From positions 496,001 through 560,000 of the forward strand of contig NZ_CP085335.1 of NCBI RefSeq assembly GCF_020618475.1: 64,000 nucleotides of DNA, in the 5' to 3' direction. This stretch comes from Haladaptatus halobius (GTDB taxonomy: Archaea > Halobacteriota > Halobacteria > Halobacteriales > Haladaptataceae). A program made the translations under genes and the position numbers. Positions 18,157 through 28,012 of this stretch are shown here, piece after piece. Under the pieces are notes generated by a model that was given only the letters and a program-made list of their open reading frames with translations, did no database searches and was not told the origin of the DNA. The stretch's first letter is position 1. Each line of letters begins with the position of its first letter.

Positions 18157-20733
18157 TTACTCTAGCTGCTGTTTCAATCGGTCAAGCAGTTGCAACGCTT
18201 CCAGCGGCGTCGTGTCGGCGACGCTCGTGCGCTTCAGTTCGGCGAGCGCGTCCTCCGTCGCCGCATTGGGGGTCGGTGAGAGGGCTTCGTCCCCGTCTTC
18301 GGCCCGACCGGGTTCGGCTCCGTCGTGCTCCGCTTTAAGCAGTTCCTTCGACCGTCGGATGACCGACTCTGGAACACCCGCGACTTGCGCGACTTCGACG
18401 CCGTAGGACGCTGTCGTCGCACCCGGTTCGACGCTGTGTTCGAAGACGACTTCGCCGTCGCGTTCCGTCGCGCCGAAGTGGAGGTTGAGGGCGTTCGGTA
18501 ACTCGTCCGCGACGGCGGTGAGGTCGTGGTGGTGGGTGGCGAACAGAGTTTTCGCGCCGAGTTCGTCGTGGACGTACTCCGTCACCGCCCGGGCGATGGC
18601 GAACCCGTCGGTCGTGCTCGTGCCGCGACCCACTTCGTCCAGCAGGACGAGCGACCGCTCCGTCGCGTTTCGGAGGATATCCGAGAGTTCGGTCATCTCG
18701 ATCATGAACGTCGACCTCCCGCCCGCGATGTCGTCGCTCGCGCCGACGCGGGTGAAGATGCGGTCGACCAACTCGGTCCGGGCTTCGTCGGCGGGGACGA
18801 AGCTACCGACCTGCGCGAGCAGGGTGATGAGCGCGACCTGCCGCATGTACGTCGACTTCCCGGCCATGTTCGGGCCGGTGATGACGGCGAGCGTGTCGCG
18901 GTCGAGGTGCGTGTCGTTCGGGACGAACGACGTTTCGGTTCGCTCGACCACCGGATGCCGGCCGTTCCGAACGTCGACGCCCTCGCCGCCGATTTCGGGG
19001 CGCGAGTAGCCGTGTTTCGCGGCGACCTCCGCGAGCGCGACGAGCACGTCGAGTTCGGCCAGCGTGTCCGCGAGCGCCTGCACTCGCTCGGACTCCTCGG
19101 CGACCGCCTCGCGCACCTCGCGGAACAACTCGTATTCGAGGTCGTCGGCGCGCTGTTCGGCTCGGACGATCTCGTCCTCGCGCTCCTTGAGTTCCGGCGT
19201 GTAGAACCGCTCCGAGTTCTTGAGCGTCTGTCTACGGGTGTAATCCTCGGGCACTTTGTCGAGGTTCGGGTCTGTCACCTCGATGTAGTAGCCATGTACC
19301 TGATTGTAACCGACTTTGAGTGACCCGATTCCGGTCCGCTCGCGCTCGGTCTCTTCGAGGTCGTCTATCCACGCTTTTCCCGACCGCTCCGTCTCTCGGA
19401 GCCGGTCGAGTTCGTCGTCGTAGCCCGATCTGATGACGCCGCCCTCGGTGACCTCGATGGGCGGTTCGTCGCAGACGGCGCGCCCAATTCGGTCGCGCAC
19501 GTCGGCCATCTCGTCCAGATTCTCGTGGAGGATGGTCAGTTTCTCCGACTCCACGTCGGCCATCGCCTCCGCGACGCGCGGCACCACGTCGAGCGTCTCC
19601 TTCAGCGAGCGCAGGTCGCGGGCGTTCGCCCGACCGCGAGCGACGCGGGAGATGAGGCGCTCGATGTCGTACACGTCCCGCAAAAGGTCGTGTACCTCCT
19701 CGCGCGCTTGGACGCGCGTCGTCCACTCCTCGACGGCGTCGAGTCGCGCTTCGATTCGGTCGCGTTCGAGCAGGGGTCTGCGGAGCCAGTCCTTCAGTTT
19801 TCTCCCGCCGAGCGCGCAAGCGGTTTCGTCAAGGATGCCGACGAGTGTGGCGTCCTCCTGTCCGTGGACGGCTCGCGGTTCAAACAGTTCGAGGCTCGTG
19901 AGCGCGACGGCGTCCAACAGCATGTACGACCGGGGGTCGTAGCGTGTGAGGTGGTTGAGGTAGTCGAGGTGACCATCCTCGCCGCCGCGGACGTACTCGG
20001 CGTACGCGAGGAGCGCGCCGCAGGCACGAACCTCGGCGTCGGTGGCGAGGAGGCGTTCCGGCGGGCCGAAGTAGTCTGCGACGAGGTCGCCCGCGCTGTC
20101 GACGTCGAAGGCCGACTTGTCGTACCCGGTGACCATGCAGGCGGCGTCAAACGGCGATTCGGGTGCGCCGGGAGCGACGATGGCCTCCCTGGGGGCGAAG
20201 CGACCTACTTCGTCGCGGACTGCACCCTCCGTTTCGACCGTCGTCGCGTAGAAATCGCCGGTGGAAACGTCGAGCACGGCCAGGCCGTAGCCGTCGTCGC
20301 GTGTGAGACAGGCGACGAAGTTGTTATCGTCGGTGTGGAGCAGTTCGTCCTCGGTGAGCGTGCCTGGCGTGACGACCCGCGTGACGGCGCGCTCGACCAC
20401 GCCGGACGCATCCGCGGGGTCTTCGACCTGATCCGCGACGGCGACGCGGTAGCCCGCATCGAGGAGCGGCTCAATGTACGATTCGACGTTGTCGATGGGG
20501 ATGCCCGCCATCGGGTATGTTCCGGTGCTATCCTCGCGCTTCGTGAGCGTGATCTCCAGCAAGCGGGAGGTTCGCTCCGCGGCCTCGCAGAACGTCTCGT
20601 AGAAATCGCCTACCTGAAACAGCACCAGCGAGTCCTCGTACTGCCGACACAGCTCGAAGTACTGACGCATCATCGGCGTCAGCTCCTCACTGTGTTCGGC
20701 CATCTTCTCGGGTGCCCCTAGCGCCGCGTCCAT
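18157..20733 (-). CDS. mutS: DNA mismatch repair ATPase MutS (second copy)
   Basis: 858 residues. It carries the standard MutS N-terminus ([20 protein letters not shown]) absent from the copy at 3202-5862, the mismatch-binding Phe-x-Glu (GDFYETF, residues 42-48), Walker A (GPNMAGKST, about residue 617), [18 protein letters not shown] and Walker B ([16 protein letters not shown]). The open frame extends nine codons further upstream, but a TTATTG element 30 bases before the ATG at 20733 favours a leaderless start there. No mutL follows. The N-terminal completeness suggests this is the canonical MutS and the first copy the variant, but that is inference. Confidence 0.93.
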   Translation of the reverse strand: MDAALGAPEKMAEHSEELTPMMRQYFELCRQYEDSLVLFQVGDFYETFCEAAERTSRLLEITLTKREDSTGTYPMAGIPIDNVESYIEPLLDAGYRVAVADQVEDPADASGVVERAVTRVVTPGTLTEDELLHTDDNNFVACLTRDDGYGLAVLDVSTGDFYATTVETEGAVRDEVGRFAPREAIVAPGAPESPFDAACMVTGYDKSAFDVDSAGDLVADYFGPPERLLATDAEVRACGALLAYAEYVRGGEDGHLDYLNHLTRYDPRSYMLLDAVALTSLELFEPRAVHGQEDATLVGILDETACALGGRKLKDWLRRPLLERDRIEARLDAVEEWTTRVQAREEVHDLLRDVYDIERLISRVARGRANARDLRSLKETLDVVPRVAEAMADVESEKLTILHENLDEMADVRDRIGRAVCDEPPIEVTEGGVIRSGYDDELDRLRETERSGKAWIDDLEETERERTGIGSLKVGYNQVHGYYIEVTDPNLDKVPEDYTRRQTLKNSERFYTPELKEREDEIVRAEQRADDLEYELFREVREAVAEESERVQALADTLAELDVLVALAEVAAKHGYSRPEIGGEGVDVRNGRHPVVERTETSFVPNDTHLDRDTLAVITGPNMAGKSTYMRQVALITLLAQVGSFVPADEARTELVDRIFTRVGASDDIAGGRSTFMIEMTELSDILRNATERSLVLLDEVGRGTSTTDGFAIARAVTEYVHDELGAKTLFATHHHDLTAVADELPNALNLHFGATERDGEVVFEHSVEPGATTASYGVEVAQVAGVPESVIRRSKELLKAEHDGAEPGRAEDGDEALSPTPNAATEDALAELKRTSVADTTPLEALQLLDRLKQQLE

Positions 20734-20930
20734 GCGAGAAACCCAGTGCTTGCGCGGCAATAAGCGTCCGGAATCGAATCGGTCGAGGTGGGCCGTGGTC
20801 AGGTGTTCGGCGCACCCGCGTTGTTCGGGTGGGCGAGGTGGTTCGGGAGTCGAGGGAGTTCGGTGTCGATGAAGCCGGGGGCTTCCAGTGAAGTTAAGTA
20901 GCGTCGGTCACTCGGAAGGGAAGGTTACCG

Positions 20931-22001
20931 ATGGATATCAGGACCGGTCTCTCGTACGACGACGTACTGCTGATTCCGCAACGCTCTCCGGTCGATAGTC
21001 GAAGCGACGTCTCGCTCTCAACGAGGCTCACGCCCGACCTCGACCTCGAAGCGCCGCTTCTGAGCGCGCCGATGGACACCGTCACCGAGGCGAACCTCGC
21101 CACCGAACTTTCGGAGATGGGGGGTCTCGGTACGATTCATCGCTTCTTGAGCGTCGACGAACAGGCCGGACAGGTACGAGCGGTCAAGGAGGCGGGCGGA
21201 CGAGTCGGCGCCGCCGTCGGCATCGACGAGGAGTTCGTCGACCGGGCGGAGGCCACGCTCGAAGCGGGCGCGGACTGCGTGATGGTCGACGTCGCGCACG
21301 GCCACATGGAACGCTGTCTGGACGCCGTCTCGCGTCTCGACCGGGGGTTCCCCGACGCCGAACTGGTCGCCGGAAACGTCGTCACGCCCGAGGCCGTCGA
21401 AGACCTCTACTCGGCCGGGGCGGACTGCGTGAAAGTCGGCGTCGGTCCCGGTTCGCACTGCACGACCCGCCGAGTCGCCGGCGCGGGCGTTCCGCAGTTG
21501 ACCGCCGTGGACGACTGTGCGGAGACGGCCCGCGACCTCGGAATCACCGTCGTCGCGGACGGCGGCATCCGAACCTCCGGCGACGCGGTGAAGGCGCTGA
21601 TGGCCGGAGCCGACACCGTGATGCTCGGCAGTTTCTTCGCCGGAACCGCCGAAGCACCCGGAGAGACGGTCACCGTCGACGGTCGAAGGTTCAAACGCTC
21701 GCGGGGGATGGCCTCCACCGCCGCGAACGAGAACCGCACCGACAAAGACCTCACGCCCGACGCGGACGAGGGTATCGCGGGACTGACCGAGTACACGGGA
21801 CCGCTCGCCGACGAGGTCGCCACCTTCCTCGCGGGTGTCAGGTCGGGGCTGAGCTACTGCGGCGGCCACGACATCGAGGCGGCCCGCGAGAACGCTGAGT
21901 TCGTCCGGGTCGCGCCGGGTGCCCGCGAGCGGGAGGGAGCGCACTCGGTCTTCGTGGGGGTCGAGGAAGAACCGGAGTCCGAGTTGGCTCCGTTGCGATG
22001 A
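20931..22001 (+). CDS. IMP dehydrogenase/GMP reductase-family protein without CBS domains
   Basis: 356 residues forming one (β/α)8 barrel: [52 protein letters not shown] with the catalytic Cys, [22 protein letters not shown] and [14 protein letters not shown]. The two CBS domains of standard IMPDH are absent. The flap after [15 protein letters not shown] lacks the Arg-Tyr dyad needed to hydrolyse E-XMP in IMPDH, so reductase or another activity on IMP/GMP is possible. Haloarchaeal genomes usually list it as GuaB or GuaB2 beside a CBS-containing GuaB. ATG at 20931. Confidence 0.85.
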   Translation: MDIRTGLSYDDVLLIPQRSPVDSRSDVSLSTRLTPDLDLEAPLLSAPMDTVTEANLATELSEMGGLGTIHRFLSVDEQAGQVRAVKEAGGRVGAAVGIDEEFVDRAEATLEAGADCVMVDVAHGHMERCLDAVSRLDRGFPDAELVAGNVVTPEAVEDLYSAGADCVKVGVGPGSHCTTRRVAGAGVPQLTAVDDCAETARDLGITVVADGGIRTSGDAVKALMAGADTVMLGSFFAGTAEAPGETVTVDGRRFKRSRGMASTAANENRTDKDLTPDADEGIAGLTEYTGPLADEVATFLAGVRSGLSYCGGHDIEAARENAEFVRVAPGAREREGAHSVFVGVEEEPESELAPLR

Positions 22002-22046
22002 ACCGTTTCGAGCCGGTCTCAGCGGTCGCTTCCGCCGTCCTGTGGC

Positions 22047-22053
22047 TTTTATC
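22047..22053 (+). promoter_or_regulatory. TATA-like box for the DsbA-like gene
   Basis: TTTTATC centred 25 bases before the ATG at 22075; it supports that start over longer in-frame starts inside the IMPDH-like gene. Confidence 0.5.
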
Positions 22054-22074
22054 CGTGGAGTCGGTAGTTCCGGT

Positions 22075-22725
22075 ATGAGCGACACCGATTCGCTGACTGT
22101 CTACTCGGACTACATCTGTCCGTTCTGCTACCTCGGAAAATCCTCCCTCGAAAACTACCGGGAAACCCGCGACGGCCCCCTCGACGTGGAGTGGCACGCC
22201 TACGACCTTCGGGGGAACAAACGGGAAGAGGACGGGAGCATTGACCACGACGCGGACGACGGAAAAGACGACGCGTACTTCGAGCAGGTGCGCGAGAATG
22301 TTAGAAAACTCGCCGAACGCTACGACGCCGAGATGAGCCTCGACTTCGCGCGCGAAGTGGACTCGTGGAACGCGCAGCAAGCCGCCCTCTACGTCCGTCG
22401 GACGCACAACGACGGGACGTTCCGAGCGTTTCACGACGCTGTCTTCGACGCGCTCTGGCAGGACGGCCGCGACATCGACGACCCGGACGTGCTGGCCGAT
22501 GTCGCCGAAGGCGTCGGCATCGACCCCGACGAGGTCCGTTCCGCGATAGCGGACGAGACACTCAAAACCGAACTGCGGGAGCGGTTCGACGATGCGCAGG
22601 AAGTCGGCGTCTCGGCGGTGCCGACGTTCGTCTACGAGGAGGACGGCCGACCGCTCGCCGCGCAGGGTGCCGTGCCGCCCGCCCAACTCCGGCGACTCGT
22701 GGAGGGTTCGGAACCGAACCTCTGA
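22075..22725 (+). CDS. DsbA-family (FrnE-like) thiol oxidoreductase
   Basis: 216 residues with a thioredoxin fold interrupted by a helical insert. The active site CPFC follows YSDYI at the N-terminus (residues 14-17) and the cis-Pro motif VSAVPTFVYEEDG lies near residue 183. The long insert (WNAQQAALYVRR, FHDAVFDALWQDGRD) matches the FrnE/2-hydroxychromene-2-carboxylate isomerase subgroup, cytosolic proteins with dithiol redox or isomerase activity. No signal peptide. The redox partner is unknown. Confidence 0.88.
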   Translation: MSDTDSLTVYSDYICPFCYLGKSSLENYRETRDGPLDVEWHAYDLRGNKREEDGSIDHDADDGKDDAYFEQVRENVRKLAERYDAEMSLDFAREVDSWNAQQAALYVRRTHNDGTFRAFHDAVFDALWQDGRDIDDPDVLADVAEGVGIDPDEVRSAIADETLKTELRERFDDAQEVGVSAVPTFVYEEDGRPLAAQGAVPPAQLRRLVEGSEPNL

Positions 22726-22753
22726 GGTACGTCGAGCACCAACCTCGGAGCAG

Positions 22754-23077
22754 ATGACCGCCGCGTCACAACCGCTTCACGCCGTCGCGTCCGGTAGCGA
22801 CTTGCTCCTTCCGACCGTCATCGCGCTGGCGGCGCTGGGGTCGGCGCTCGTCCTCGCGCTCGCGCTGGTCGCGTTCCGGCAACGGCGCACGTTTCCCTAC
22901 CTGCTGGTGACGCTGGCGTTCGCGGCGCTAGCGGGGCGGGCGGTCGTCGGGGGACTGACGACCGCCGACTATCTCGCCATGAGCACGCACCACATCGCGG
23001 AGCACGCGCTGGACGTGGTCGTCGTCGCCCTACTCGTCGGAGCGGTATACTACACGAGGACGGTGGAAACGCGATGA
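22754..23077 (+). CDS. Three-helix membrane protein, DUF7471 type
   Basis: 107 residues with three hydrophobic helices (about 20-40, 47-67 and 83-101). In haloarchaea this small family, recalled as DUF7471, is regularly followed by a two-wing HTH regulator, and here the two genes overlap by four bases (ATGA at 23074), so they are translationally coupled. A GGAG lies 3 bases before the ATG. No enzymatic motif is seen. Its conserved pairing suggests it senses a membrane signal for the regulator, which is inference. Confidence 0.65.
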   Translation: MTAASQPLHAVASGSDLLLPTVIALAALGSALVLALALVAFRQRRTFPYLLVTLAFAALAGRAVVGGLTTADYLAMSTHHIAEHALDVVVVALLVGAVYYTRTVETR

Positions 23078-23586
23078 CCGAGACGCGAACCCGGATAGCA
23101 GAGCAGGTCGAATCCCGTCCCGGCGTCCACTTCAACGACCTCGTCCGGCGGTCGGAACTCGCGCCCGGCCAAGTGCAGTACCACCTCCGGGACTTGCTCT
23201 CCGAGAACCGACTCGCCAGCGAGCACCTGTACGGCAAGACGCACTACTACCCGCCGGAGTACGACGACTGGGAGCGGTCGGCGCTCGCCCTGCTCCGGCG
23301 CGAAACCGCCCGCAACGTGCTCGTCTCCCTGTTGGAACGCGAGACGGCCCGACCGGCGACGCTCGCGGACGACATCGGCATCGCCCGGAGCACGCTCGAA
23401 TGGCACGTCGGGCATCTGGTGGAACAAGACCTCGTCGAGAAACGGCGGGACGCGAGAAATCGGGTGACGCTCGCCCCGACTCGCCCCGAGGCGACCGCTC
23501 GGTTGCTGGCCGCCATCACGCCGTCGTTTCCGGAGCGCATGGTCGACCGGTTCACGCGACTCGTGGACGACCTGCTGTCCGAGTAG
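23074..23586 (+). CDS. Tandem winged-helix transcriptional regulator
   Basis: 170 residues with two winged-helix domains. The first (IAEQVESRPGVHFNDLVRR, GQVQYHLRDLLSENRLASEHL) includes the ArsR-like wing YGKTHYYPPEYD; the second (ALLRRETARNVLVSLLERET, ARSTLEWHVGHLVEQDLVEKR) has a classic recognition helix and wing. It overlaps the upstream membrane-protein gene by ATGA. It probably regulates a nearby membrane or metal function. The adjacent minus-strand membrane gene (23609-24753) is a candidate target by proximity only. Confidence 0.8.
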   Translation: MTETRTRIAEQVESRPGVHFNDLVRRSELAPGQVQYHLRDLLSENRLASEHLYGKTHYYPPEYDDWERSALALLRRETARNVLVSLLERETARPATLADDIGIARSTLEWHVGHLVEQDLVEKRRDARNRVTLAPTRPEATARLLAAITPSFPERMVDRFTRLVDDLLSE

Positions 23587-23608
23587 CGTTGAGTCGCTCG
23601 GAATCGAA

Positions 23609-24753
23609 CTACTTGTTTTGGACGCCGAACCACACCAGATTCCCGGCAAGCAGGGCGACGCTGGCGACGAAAAAGAGCGCCCCGACCGGCGAGGAGAGGT
23701 CGACAAAGAGCCAGTAGAGCGGTGCCGCCGCGGACGGTCCGACTGACACCACTGCGAGTTCCGAGATGATGGGGCCGCAGCAACAGCAGGCGTTGGGAGC
23801 CGCGACGGCCGCCGTCCCGGAGGTGACCTCCGTCGTTCCGGTTCTCGTTCCACCTTGCCACTGGTAGGCGATGACCGCGCCGTTCAGGCCGACGAGCGCG
23901 GCGACGACCCCGATCTGGATCAGCATTCCGAGCGAGAACACGCAGGCGAACGGAATCTGCGGGAAGCTGAACTCCAATGCCGTCCAGTAGACGATCGGAT
24001 TGGCGACCGGAGCCGTTACGACGAACGCTCCCTCCGGCACGCCGACGCCGTGCTCCGGGACGAAGGTGAGCATCCCCATCGAGAAGGCGAAGAAGAGTCC
24101 GGCGAGCACGCCCGTTCCGACGCCGAACCACCGAGCGGGGCGGTCGCGGGTGACCCACGCCAGCGGTTCGCGGGCGTCGCGCCAGTGGAGGTATCCGACA
24201 CCCAGTGGTAGGCCGAGGACGAGCAGATAGCCCAGCGGATGCGTTCGCGCGCCGAACGCGTCCATCGCCGCGGGGTAGGCGACCCACGCGCCGAGCGCCA
24301 TCCTGAGTCCGGCGTAGCGCGGGCGTTTGGGCCACTTCAGGCGGCCAGCGACGAAGCTTCCGACCGCGATCACAGTCCCGGCGGCCAGCGTCAGCGGCTG
24401 ATACCACTCCCTGCTGAGGGGTGCCTGCGACGCCCGAATCGTTTCGACCGGCGACAGCTGCACCAGTCCGACCGCGCCCGCGGCGGTGACGAACAACCCC
24501 GCGAAGACGCCCCAGAGCGCGAGCGTTCGTCGCCGTTCCCACGCGGTGCGTCCGAGGTGGACGCTTCCCCGACGACCGCGACGCCCGCGAACAGAACCAC
24601 CAGCGCGAGCCACTGCGGATACGGCGGTGCGTGTCCTCCGCCGTGGGCGGAGACGACCGGAAGCGTCCCGAGCGCCGACAGCGCGACGAGTATCCGGCTA
24701 CTCCACGCCCCCACATTCGATTCCATGGTCAGTTCTAGCCGCCTCGTCGTCAT
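23609..24753 (-). pseudogene. Polytopic membrane protein with CCCC motif, broken by one frameshift
   Basis: The N-terminal part from 24753 (ATG at 24726 is an alternative) has a signal-like helix ending in LPVVSAHGGGHAPPYP, then a helix that runs into VAVVGEAS. From about 24570 onward the conserved text continues in another frame: HLGRTAWERRRTLALWGVF, VQLSPVETIR, HPLGYLLVLGLPLGVGY, SMGMLTFVPEHG, NACCCCGPIISELAVVS and LYWLFVDLSSPVGALFF, ending at 23609. Loss of a single base near 24570 explains the switch. About eight transmembrane helices are expected. His/Cys-rich motifs suggest a metal-related (perhaps copper) role. Without repair the protein would lack its first helix or everything after it. 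Confidence 0.7.
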
Positions 24754-24838
24754 GTATGCACTGGATTCGTTCGCTCGAAAACTTCCTTCGAAAATCGCCG
24801 GAAAAAGCACGCTCAGCCGAGGACGGAGTGCGAACGAA

Positions 24839-25657
24839 TCACTCGGCTTGCACCGCACAAGACTCTTCGGCGTACTCCACCGCTTCGATGGAGTCGATGG
24901 CGTCCTCGCCGCAGACTGGGCAGTCCGGATTCCGCCGGAACTCAACTTCCTCGAAGCTCATATCCATCGCGTCGTAGAACAGCATCCGACCGTCCAGCAC
25001 GTCGCCGATTCCGACGAGGTACTTCACCGTCTCGGTCGCCTGGATACAGCCGACGGTGCCCGGAAGCACGCCGAGAACGCCCGTCGTCGCGCAGTCGGCG
25101 ACCATCCCCTCGGGCGGCGCTTCGGGGAACAGACATCGGTAGCACGGCCCGTCCGTGGTGAACGTCGTCACCTGCCCCTCGAACTTGTAGATCGCGCCGT
25201 GGGAGAAGGGCGTCTCCGTGAGCGTACACACGTCGTTGACGAGGTAGCGCGTCCGGAAGTTGTCGCTCGCGTCCACGACGAAATCGTAGTCCGCGACGAG
25301 CTCTTCTGCGTTCTCCGGTTCGACCCGCAGTTCGTGCGTCTCGACGCTCACGTCGGGGTTCAGTTCCGCGACGAACTCCGCCGCGCTCTCGACTTTCGGT
25401 CGTCCGATGTCGTCGTCGCCGTGGATGACCTGTCTTTGTAGGTTGTTTCGCTCCACCGCGTCGTCGTCCGCGATGCCGAGGGTTCCGACGCCCGCCGCCG
25501 CGAGATACTCGATGGCGGGTGCACCGAGACCGCCCGCGCCGACGACGAGGACGGCGGAATCGAGGAGCGCCTTCTGACCCTCCGGCCCCACTTCGTCCAT
25601 GATGATGTGCCGTGAGTAGCGGTCGAGCTGTGTCGCGTCGAGCGAGAGGCCGCTCAT
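24839..25657 (-). CDS. ubaA: E1-like activating enzyme UbaA (MoeB/ThiF/HesA family)
   Basis: 272 residues. ATP-binding GAGGLGAPAIEYLAAAGVGTLGIADDD, NNLQRQVIH, the second Arg/Asp set in VDASDNFRTRYLVND, the putative catalytic Cys in VADCATTGVLGVLPG and zinc-binding Cys pairs (PCYRCLFPEAP and CPVCGED). UbaA adenylates the ubiquitin-like SAMPs of haloarchaea for protein sampylation and for sulfur transfer to molybdopterin and tRNA. The tRNA thiolase NcsA, its functional partner, is encoded at 47102-48109. ATG at 25657, leaderless-like. Confidence 0.92.
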   Translation of the reverse strand: MSGLSLDATQLDRYSRHIIMDEVGPEGQKALLDSAVLVVGAGGLGAPAIEYLAAAGVGTLGIADDDAVERNNLQRQVIHGDDDIGRPKVESAAEFVAELNPDVSVETHELRVEPENAEELVADYDFVVDASDNFRTRYLVNDVCTLTETPFSHGAIYKFEGQVTTFTTDGPCYRCLFPEAPPEGMVADCATTGVLGVLPGTVGCIQATETVKYLVGIGDVLDGRMLFYDAMDMSFEEVEFRRNPDCPVCGEDAIDSIEAVEYAEESCAVQAE

Positions 25658-25833
25658 AGCTCCGGATTGGGGGTATCGGGCTATAAACCCGCGGTTCGAA
25701 TCTTCTGACTCGACGACGGTTCGTCGGGCGACGCTTTCGCAATCATCGTGGCCGCGGCGGTCTTCTCGCCGCACAATCGGCAAACGCGGCTTCTGCCGAA
25801 GTACCCTTGTCCGAGGGGTTTGTACGTTCGCGC

Positions 25834-26850
25834 ATGGCGACCAACCGCAAGTTCCAATTGTCGAAGCGTCCCGAGGGAACGCCCGACCGCGATACGTTCG
25901 AACTCGTTGAGGAGAGCGTACCGGAACCGGGGCCGGGCGAAGCGCTCGTTCGAACGCTGTACCTCTCGGTCGACCCGTACATGCGCGGGCGGATGCGCGC
26001 CGGCGAGTCCTACGCCGAACCGTGGGACGTCGGCGAACCGCTTCAGGGTGGCGTCGTCGGCGAAATCGTCGAGTCCAACGGCGCGGGCTTCGAAGAGGGA
26101 GACGTGGTCGCCGGAAACCTCCAGTGGGCGAAGTACGCCACCGCTTCTGGCGGTTCCCTCCAGTCCGTGAATCCCGACCTCGCACCGATTTCGACCGCGC
26201 TCGGCGTCCTCGGGATGCCCGGCAGAACCGCCTACTTCGGGATGCACGAGGTGGTCGAACCGATGGCGGGCGACACCGTCGTCATCTCCGGGGCGGCGGG
26301 TGCGGTCGGTTCGGTGGCGGGCCAGATAGCGAAGCTTTCGGGAGCGCGAGTCGTCGGCTTCGCCGGGTCGGACGAGAAAGTCGCGTTCCTCGAAGAGGAG
26401 TGCGGCTTCGACGTCGGAATCAACTACGAATCCGCGGACGACTACGGGGCCGCCTTGGACGAGGCCGCGCCCGACGGCGTGGACGCCTACTTCGACAATG
26501 TCGGCGGCGAGATAACCGACGCCGTTTTCTCGAAACTGAACGTGGACGCGCGAGTCGCAGTGTGCGGGCAGATCGCGCTCTACAACGAGGAGTCGGTTCC
26601 GACCGGGCCGCGCAAACTCGGCAAACTCATCGAGAAGCGAGCGCGAGTCCAGGGCTTTCTCGTCGGGGATTTCTCGCCCCGATTCGAGCAGGCGACGCGG
26701 CAGTTAGCCGAGTGGATTTCGTCGGGCGAACTCGCCTACCGCGAGACCGTGACGGAGGGCTTGGAGAACGCTCCCGACGCCTTCTTGGGGCTGTTCGAGG
26801 GCGAGAACATTGGCAAGCAGCTGGTGAAAGTCGGCGAGCGTGGGGAGTGA
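25834..26850 (+). CDS. NADP-dependent MDR oxidoreductase (LTB4DH/curcumin-reductase-like)
   Basis: 338 residues of the zinc-independent medium-chain reductase family. LYLSVDPYMRGRM, LQGGVVGEIVESNG, the mid-region LGMPGRTAYFGM, the nucleotide motif VVISGAAGAVGSVAGQIAKLSGARVVGFAGSDEK, YFDNVGGEI, VCGQIALYNEE, KRARVQGFLVGDF and the C-terminal FLGLFEGENIGKQLVKVG are all standard. No catalytic zinc ligands are present, as expected for this subgroup that reduces activated C=C bonds. The ATG at 25834 (MATNRKFQLSKRP) fits the family start; a TTG nine codons upstream is less likely. Confidence 0.9.
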   Translation: MATNRKFQLSKRPEGTPDRDTFELVEESVPEPGPGEALVRTLYLSVDPYMRGRMRAGESYAEPWDVGEPLQGGVVGEIVESNGAGFEEGDVVAGNLQWAKYATASGGSLQSVNPDLAPISTALGVLGMPGRTAYFGMHEVVEPMAGDTVVISGAAGAVGSVAGQIAKLSGARVVGFAGSDEKVAFLEEECGFDVGINYESADDYGAALDEAAPDGVDAYFDNVGGEITDAVFSKLNVDARVAVCGQIALYNEESVPTGPRKLGKLIEKRARVQGFLVGDFSPRFEQATRQLAEWISSGELAYRETVTEGLENAPDAFLGLFEGENIGKQLVKVGERGE

Positions 26851-26905
26851 CGAGTCGGTTCGGGCGACCGCCTTCGGGATACCCGTGCATTCCGCCTTTC
26901 ACCTC

Positions 26906-27520
26906 CTATCCGACCAATCGCTTTCGGATCGAGTCGGCGAAAAACAGGAGAAACCAGGAGTACATCGCCAACCGCGCGCTCACGGTGGCTATCAGAACCG
27001 ACCCGGCGAAAACGACGGACGGGGTGAGAATGCTGAGGGTGACGTCGTGCATCCGTTCCCCGTCGACCGCGTCGTCGAGTAAGTCGTTCGACCACGCGTA
27101 CCGCCACAGGATGGAGAGAACGACGCCCGTTAGCGTGAGCGTTCCTGCGTAAACCATCACGGGAAAGCCGCCTGGGAAGTCGCCGATCAGCGAGGTCGAA
27201 AACGGAATGAACGCGATGAACATGAGATAGATGATGTTCAACCAGAGAAGCCCTCGGTCGTACCGCCTGACGTCCTCGAAGATGCTGTGGTGGACGATCC
27301 AGTAGTTCCCGATGACGAGAAAACTGATGACGTAACTCAGAAAATCCGGCCACTCCTCGAGAACCCGGTGCATGCCGACCGTCGCCGACGCGGTCGAATC
27401 GGGTAGTTCGATGTTCAGAATCAACAGCGTGATGGCGATTGCGAAAACGCCGTCGCTGAATCCCGACAGTCGAGCCAGTCCTTCCAGTCGCCGTCGATCA
27501 GACGCCCCCGAGTCCCTCAT
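26906..27520 (-). CDS. TMEM175/DUF1211-family potassium-channel-like protein
   Basis: 204 residues with six hydrophobic helices. The family signature FSDGVFAIAITLLILNIELP occupies the first helix and forms the selectivity filter lining in prokaryotic TMEM175 channels. Helix 3 has the typical NYWIVHHSIFEDVRRYD and the next LLWLNIIYLMFIAFIPFSTSL. One repeat per polypeptide is expected to assemble as a tetramer. The role here is presumably K+ conductance, relevant in salt-in halophiles; this is family inference. Confidence 0.88.
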   Translation of the reverse strand: MRDSGASDRRRLEGLARLSGFSDGVFAIAITLLILNIELPDSTASATVGMHRVLEEWPDFLSYVISFLVIGNYWIVHHSIFEDVRRYDRGLLWLNIIYLMFIAFIPFSTSLIGDFPGGFPVMVYAGTLTLTGVVLSILWRYAWSNDLLDDAVDGERMHDVTLSILTPSVVFAGSVLIATVSARLAMYSWFLLFFADSIRKRLVG

Positions 27521-27763
27521 CGATTTAGATAACTATCTCCCCGTTGATATTGATTGTGCAGGGCCTGAGCTCGATGCTCGGCGACGGGGTTCCACATCCG
27601 GGGCCACGAACGTCGTCGGAACGACGACGAAGCATCCCTTTCCGGGGGAGTCTTCCGTCGTTTCCGTACCGTACTTCGATGCCCGCCGGCACGATCCGTC
27701 CGTAGCCGCCCCTCGGCAGCACGAAGAATTTTCCGTGTCGCTGTCGTACCCATGTCGGTCAGC

Positions 27764-27919
27764 ATGAAACTACAGGTGGGGGAAGAGGTCGTGAACGAAA
27801 TGCAGTGGAAGATAGACGCGAAACTGGCCGAGTTCGAGTTCGAATGGGGGCCGTTCGAGTTGGAAATCGAACTCGGGGGAGACGCGGAGATCGAACTGGA
27901 ACTGAAGGAGGACGACTGA
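27764..27919 (+). CDS. Small acidic protein of 51 residues
   Basis: The frame MKLQVGEEVVNEMQWKID continues through EFEFEWGPFELEIELGG to EIELELKEDD. Nearly every second residue in the C-terminal half is Glu alternating with Leu, Ile or Phe, an amphipathic β-strand pattern typical of tiny haloarchaeal proteins. An in-frame ATG at 27752 would add four residues. The frame is closed by TGA at 27917. No known domain. Codon use (GC-rich third positions, GAA/GAG) is consistent with a real gene. Confidence 0.5.
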   Translation: MKLQVGEEVVNEMQWKIDAKLAEFEFEWGPFELEIELGGDAEIELELKEDD

Positions 27920-28012
27920 CTCCGGGCGCGCCGGTCGCGCTTCGATTTCGGTTTCGGTTTCGGCGGGTGATACGCGGAAAAACGAACCGGCGAGAAACGT
28001 CGCCAATTCGGG

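Noticed and set aside
20793..20905. Minus-strand open stretch with protein-like text ([19 protein letters not shown]) between mutS and the IMPDH-like gene
   Set aside because: No start codon and too short; possibly an old remnant.
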